From assembly GCA_023078555.1 (NCBI GenBank), contig CM041196.1:2170001-2234000 (forward strand): a DNA stretch of 64,000 nucleotides, in the 5' to 3' direction. How positions within the stretch are numbered: the first letter of the stretch is position 1; every line of letters starts with the position of its first letter. Below the pieces are notes generated by a model. It made no database searches. It saw nothing but the letters and a program-made list of their open reading frames with translations, and was not told the origin of the DNA. Made by a program: the position numbers and the translations under genes. This document shows, in pieces, positions 59,433-64,000 of this stretch. This stretch comes from Ulva prolifera (lineage: Eukaryota; Chlorophyta; Ulvophyceae; Ulvales; Ulvaceae).

Positions 59433-60899
59433 CTTACGATTTCCAGGCTTATGTGATAGCAAAATGGATGCTGGAGACCTCAGGGAGGAGAGCAGGGCGC
59501 AACATCGCCGTGGCTGCAGCCCCGCTCCGCAGCAGGGGAGTGGCAGCAGCAATAGTGGGCATGCATGGGCACAAACCATGGCTGCAGCGGAGCAGCAGCG
59601 CGGAGCTAGCCAGCGCCAACGGTGCAGACATGTGGCTCCGACCGTTCCCTGAACACACTCAACAGTCACGTTCAGCGACCGTTCAGCGCCGAAACGCTAC
59701 ATCGTCATCAGAACATGTTCAGAGTCGTGCGCACGCCGCCGCAGCGCCAGCATCGAGGTCTGTCCGCGTACTAACTATGACAGAAGAGTCATGGGGTCTG
59801 AACGAATACGGCACAAGGATGTCTCTGGAAGTTCCGTCTCCTCGTTGCCTACAATATGCAATACCTCGAAATTACAGATATCCGTACACGAGGAAAAGAA
59901 AGATTCAGAAATGTGCAACTCATGGCACGTCTCGCCACCGTGGTGGTGCAAGTCCGGTGAAAGCACCGGCATCGCAGCGGCGCGGGCCTCCGGGGGGAGC
60001 CATGCATGCCACGGCACTCACTTCATACGCAGCTCACCCCGGACACCCACGCGTGGCGCTGCAGCATCTCCGTCACGTGGCCGCGCACGCTGGCCATCGG
60101 GAGACGCAATGCAATTCAACTAATCGCCGGGCGCCGAAATGTAAACTATGGGGCGCTCCGGCCACACCGCCGTCCGCCTGCAGCCAACATGCATGCATGC
60201 ACGTACGTCCGCGGACTCCGGCGCCCATGTAGCACCTCTCAACACATGAGCTGAAGCCCTCACCACCCTGCCGCTGCCGGCATGCATGCATGCAGTCCTG
60301 CTCCGACTCTCAGAACCAGTGCGCACATCTACATGACTGCATCATCGCAAACGATGCCAGAGAGTCTAATGGCTCGCCGGCACACAGTAGCCGCGGCAGG
60401 ACCGCCGATTGTGGGGTCATGTGTGGGCTTCCGCCCCATCTCCCAGCGGCGCCCTGGAGCTCATGCATGCGCGCCGGACCTGTGGCACCCGGCTCCGACG
60501 CCCCCTGTGCTGTGACAGGAGGCTGTGCACCACATTGCCGTCCACCCCTCTGCCGCGGCAGTACACAATTGAAAAGTACTTGGAAACTACCAGGGGGCCC
60601 TGGTTGCGCCACCCGGCATCTACCCTGTGACAGGGGCGCACTGCTCCTCGCGGCACCAGGGTCGGCCTCTGCATTACGAGGTTGGGGCCGTGGCCCGACT
60701 GCCCACCCTCGATGTCCGACGCCGCAGTATATGAACCAGCCCAACTCCGGACGCAAGCGTCGGCTGGCCGACACGCACTCCTGTGTATGCTCGTGATCCG
60801 TAATCCGCGCCTCTGACACCTCCCGCGAGGTGCACACGGGGCGCATGCCACACAGCACGGCTCGCACGCGCCACAACGGACCTCGCTGGTCCACCCTGA

Positions 60900-63347
60900 T
60901 CACAGCCAGATCGCAGCCGCGGCCGAGAGCACCAGCGCCACTGCCGGTCGCAGCACGTGCCCCGCGGCATTTGTGTCAGCCGCCACGGCGCCTGCGTCAG
61001 CCGTCGCAGCGTCCGTTTCAGCCGCCGTGTCCATCGCACCGCTAGCATCGCTGACGTCGCTGCCAGAGTAGGTGCCTGGGGTTTCCTCCTCGTCCACTGG
61101 AGGCTCGTCCATGACGACCTCGTCCTCCGTGCCAGCCGCCGGAGGCCCCCCGGCCCCCGGCTCCTCCTCCGTCTCCTCTGCCTCCGAGTCCGCAGCCTGG
61201 CTGCCATCTCCCATGTCAAACCCGCGCGTCATTGCTTCCTGCGGAGCCGGGACGGCCGCCGTGTTAGCTTCGTCCGTTGCGGCGGTATCTGCCGGCGCGG
61301 GAGGTGGCGCGAGAGGGGCGGCGGTAGGAAGTGGGGGTGTGCGGGATGGTGCTGGGGTCGGGACCGGTGTGGGGGCCGGGGCGGGCGCCGGCGTCCGCAC
61401 CGGCGCCAGGGCCGGCGCTGGGGCGGCGCCAGGGAGTGTGACGTCGACGGGGGCGACGATGATGAAGGGGCCCGGATCCTGCGACGTCTCCAGGGCGGGG
61501 GTCATCGTGTGGGGGATGGTCGTGTCCAGCGCCGAGAAGCACGCAATGCCGCGGTCGTCGGCCCCGCTCGACCACGCGCCGCAGTCCAGCACCCCGCAGA
61601 ACCCTGACGGCGGACAGGCGGAACCCTGGCACACGCACACATCTGCCGTCAATCTCTGCGGCCGCGCACAGCTGCACTGCCACACCACAGCACATCAAAC
61701 AGACAGATGACATTCCGCGCACTGAACGGGCGTACATAATCCTCACGCACTCGCGCAGCCGCATGCGCGTGGCCGGAGGGCGCTCGACCCCCTTTGATGA
61801 GGCTGTCACGGGTCAGGGGTGGGGCGCACGTCGGGGCACTTGCCAGTGCAGACCGGCACCGAGCAGTCGGCGCCGCCCCAGCCGATGTGGCAGTAGCAGT
61901 TCCCGCGGAAGCAGTCGCCGCGGTTGCTGCAGTAGTTGAGCGCGCCGCCGCAGAGGAGGTGCCCTGGGTCGTCACACATCGCAGTCTCTGGGGGGCACTC
62001 CGTCGTCTCTGCACACGAGTCCTGGGTCAGGTAGAGGGAGAGATTCACGCCGGGGAATTCTCACACCACAGAGGTGTGAGATCTGAGACGGCAGGCATGG
62101 TCTGACAACTCTGGAGAGTGCATGACGGAAACGTAGACCAAGGCACGGACGAAAAGGACATGTGTGCGGCTGCAGCCATGCATGCGCTGTGCGCACGCGG
62201 CGGCCACGCGCCCGCCCATGAGCGCCAGTGGCAGCGCCGCAAACCTGTAAGTGTGTAGCCTCAAGCAGAACCACAGGTGCTGAGACGGCAGGGTACCCTA
62301 GGTGTCCGTTGTGTTGCATGGACTGCTCGATTCAGGCGTCAGCGGCCAGCGGCGCAGCCCCACCACACAGCCACATAACGCCAGCGGCACGTAAACAAAC
62401 ACACAGGTGCGGGCTAAAGCGTGGCGGAGAACCAAGGGAGACCGCATAGCATCACAGCAAGCAAAGGCGGCAGGGGCGGTGGTGGTGTGGCGGGGGAGGC
62501 CGCACCGGGGTTGCAGGGTTTGCCATCGATGATGACCTTGCCGGCGTCGGAGCACGTCATCGGCACGCACTCCGGCCACCGGTCTGCCTTCCGCTTCAGG
62601 CAGCGCATGCCGAGCTCGTCCTGCAGGCCCTGGCAGTCCACACTGTCCTCTGTGCTCTGCAGCATCCGCAGCACACGTCACACAGCGCCAGGGCGCACAG
62701 CACGCGGCAGCGCGGGGGGGTCCGAGATATCACCGGCTTCAGTCGCGGACAGCGAGTGGATTGATTGCGGCACATGCACGCACGCCGCTGCGGCAGCTGT
62801 GGCGGCTACTGCTCGGGAGCGGGGCGTTGTGGAGCATGGGGCGCCAGCATGCTGAGCGGCCAGGCTCCCAGAGGGCCCGGGGAGCAGGGCGCGTGCACGT
62901 GGGTAAAGCATGCATATGTGGCCGCACAGTTGTGGGAAACCCATATGGTCTTGGCAAACGGATGCGACCGCGTGTGCGATGTGTGATGAATCAGGAGCAT
63001 CGAGTACAAATCACGTACATGCTGCTTGCGCGTCCCCCCCCCCCCCCCCCCCCCCCCATATGGTCTTGGCAAACGGGGGGGGGGGGGGGGGGGGGGGGGA
63101 GGGGGAGGGGGGGGGGGGGCGCACCGGCAGAACGCGGTAGAAGCCGTCCCAGTTTGCGCTGCTGTGGCACACGCCATCGCCGGAATGGTCGTGCAGGCAC
63201 ATGTAGCGGCGGTCCATCTCCTCCGGGCACAGGTACTGCGCGGCGTTCGGCGACGCCATCGCCTCCGCATACGTGCCGAGCGCAAACGCGCAGCCGGCCT
63301 TGTAGCCGAACGAGTTGAAGCCCGCGCTGCCGTACTTCACATCATAC
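60900..63347 (-). CDS. M8-D: leishmanolysin-like surface protein, 3' part only
   Basis: Four exons are in the window (63125-63347, 62506-62656, 61830-62008, 60900-61625); the catalytic part lies beyond the right edge. They encode YDVKYGSAGFNSFGYKAGC with AQYLCPEEMDRRYMCLHDHS, a second Cys exon (DCQGLQDELGMRCLKRKADR), an EGF-like exon (CSNRGDCFRGNCYCHIGWG) and the longest stalk of the array: about 240 residues of PAPAPTPVPTPAP-type repeats, then Asp/Glu-rich sequence, ending in the hydrophobic tail AVALVLSAAAAIWL. The 223- and 179-base exons have the same lengths as their counterparts in M8-A and M8-B. Whether the active site is intact cannot be seen. The 63348-64000 stretch is intron. Confidence 0.88.
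62941..62961. repeat. First copy of a duplicated 20-mer
   Basis: catatggtcttggcaaacgg recurs at 63057-63077, where it sits between a run of 24 C and a run of G. Both are in the M8-D intron 62657-63124. Confidence 0.9.
63034..63119. repeat. C24 - 18-base spacer - long G run
   Basis: 24 C, then catatggtcttggcaaac, then G for more than 40 bases with only two interruptions. C and G arms could fold into a hairpin. The G end directly adjoins the donor of M8-D's 223-base exon (sense GTGCGC then C tract). Confidence 0.9.
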
Positions 63348-63828
63348 CTGCACCGCAGCTGCTGAAGTGGTTGCATGCATTACGGCGGCAGGAAGGCTGC
63401 AGGACGGGTGACGGGTGTGAGCTAGTGGAGCGAAGAGTCTGGCAGGGCACCAGCTGCCACCACATTGCTGGAAACGCCACACACGGGTGCAATGCCCGCA
63501 GGCATCCACAGTGACTCGGCAACAGCGACCGTGACAGCTGGCCAAAGGGACAAAGCCACTGAATGACCTCAGATCACCCCGGCCACATCGCTTGTGCAGA
63601 AGGTCTGCTGGTAAGAGCCTCTGGGAAGGTGCATGAGTTGAGGATTTGACTGCAGCTGGAGCCAGTGGGAAGGTGCAGGAGGAGCGGGAGGAGGTGGCTG
63701 TGCACAAGCGGCTGCAGACTGGACCACACTACAGCCCCTGGCTGGCAAACCACGCTAAGCAGATGGCCTGTGTGTTGGTCTGTGTTGCGTGGTTGCGTGG
63801 GTGTGAGGTGCCCCTGTTCGTGGCCGAC

Positions 63829-63878
63829 GGTGCTACCTGCTACCTGCCTCGCAGGCTCTGTCCTTGCAACACACTACG
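63829..63878. repeat. Dispersed end motif
   Basis: cggtgctacctgctacctgcc...tctgtccttgcaacacac is a relative of the end motifs at 42925-42966 and 49975-50010. It lies in the M8-D intron near the window edge. Confidence 0.5.
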
Positions 63879-64000
63879 TAGATGGTGTCCCGGGCTGTGC
63901 ACATCTGGGTATGCTGTAGGCAGGTCTGAGCACCAGCTGCTCTGTCCTGGCTGGCTGTGTGTCATGCCCTGTCAGTGACTCCTGCTGGTATGAGTCATCA

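Noticed and set aside
59384..60232. 282-codon plus-strand frame
   Set aside because: Composition follows local GC content, no domain, and exon-like signals with proper donors lie on the opposite strand.
1..64000. CRISPR arrays, bacterial operons, integrated phage or tRNA genes
   Set aside because: The genes are intron-split and eukaryotic; no regularly spaced repeats and no tRNA-like B box with a matching arm were found.

Overview
The window is nuclear DNA of a eukaryote. It is GC-rich and intron-dense: genes are cut into short exons that join in frame at GT...AG sites, and only isolated exons show up as long open frames. An AKR2-type plastid outer-envelope targeting factor and an SLC25 carrier close to the plastid adenine-nucleotide type point to the green lineage. 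A very long sperm-tail PG-rich repeat (STPG) protein points to a flagellated cell. I infer a flagellate green alga, possibly a prasinophyte; the species is not recognised.

Layout, with every main gene on the minus strand. A plus-strand 3' terminal exon lies at 1-240. The STPG repeat gene covers 544-6882. AKR2-like (352 codons) is at 7824-11841. A gene-poor stretch, 11.9-17.4 kb, carries a sharply bounded AT-rich island and dispersed repeats. A GRAM-VASt sterol-transfer protein (698 codons) is at 17399-22225, a small two-exon protein at 23319-24009 and the SLC25 carrier (302 codons) at 25455-27649. Partly resolved genes follow at 28.2-33.3 kb.

The right half (34.8-64 kb) is a head-to-tail array of four leishmanolysin-like (peptidase M8) genes, called here M8-A to M8-D: 34814-41001, 44743-50659, 52624-57080 and 60900 to beyond 63347. 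Each has, as far as it is seen, a secretory N-terminus, the metzincin active-site exon, a distal-His exon, a Met-turn exon, two Cys-rich exons, an EGF-like exon and a Pro/Ala/acidic stalk ending in a hydrophobic tail that looks like a GPI-anchor signal. M8-A has HDFMH where the others have HExxH, so the array may mix active and inactive enzymes. A small unrelated gene sits between M8-B and M8-C. Retroelement tails and minisatellites fill the gap between M8-A and M8-B.

Intron signals are distinctive. Donors are mostly GTGCGC or GTRYGC, often followed at once by long C tracts on the sense strand, and many acceptors end in GCATGCAG embedded in TGCATGCA runs. Exon coordinates were worked out by hand; expect errors of a base or two at some junctions. 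Start codons are uncertain for the STPG gene and M8-C.
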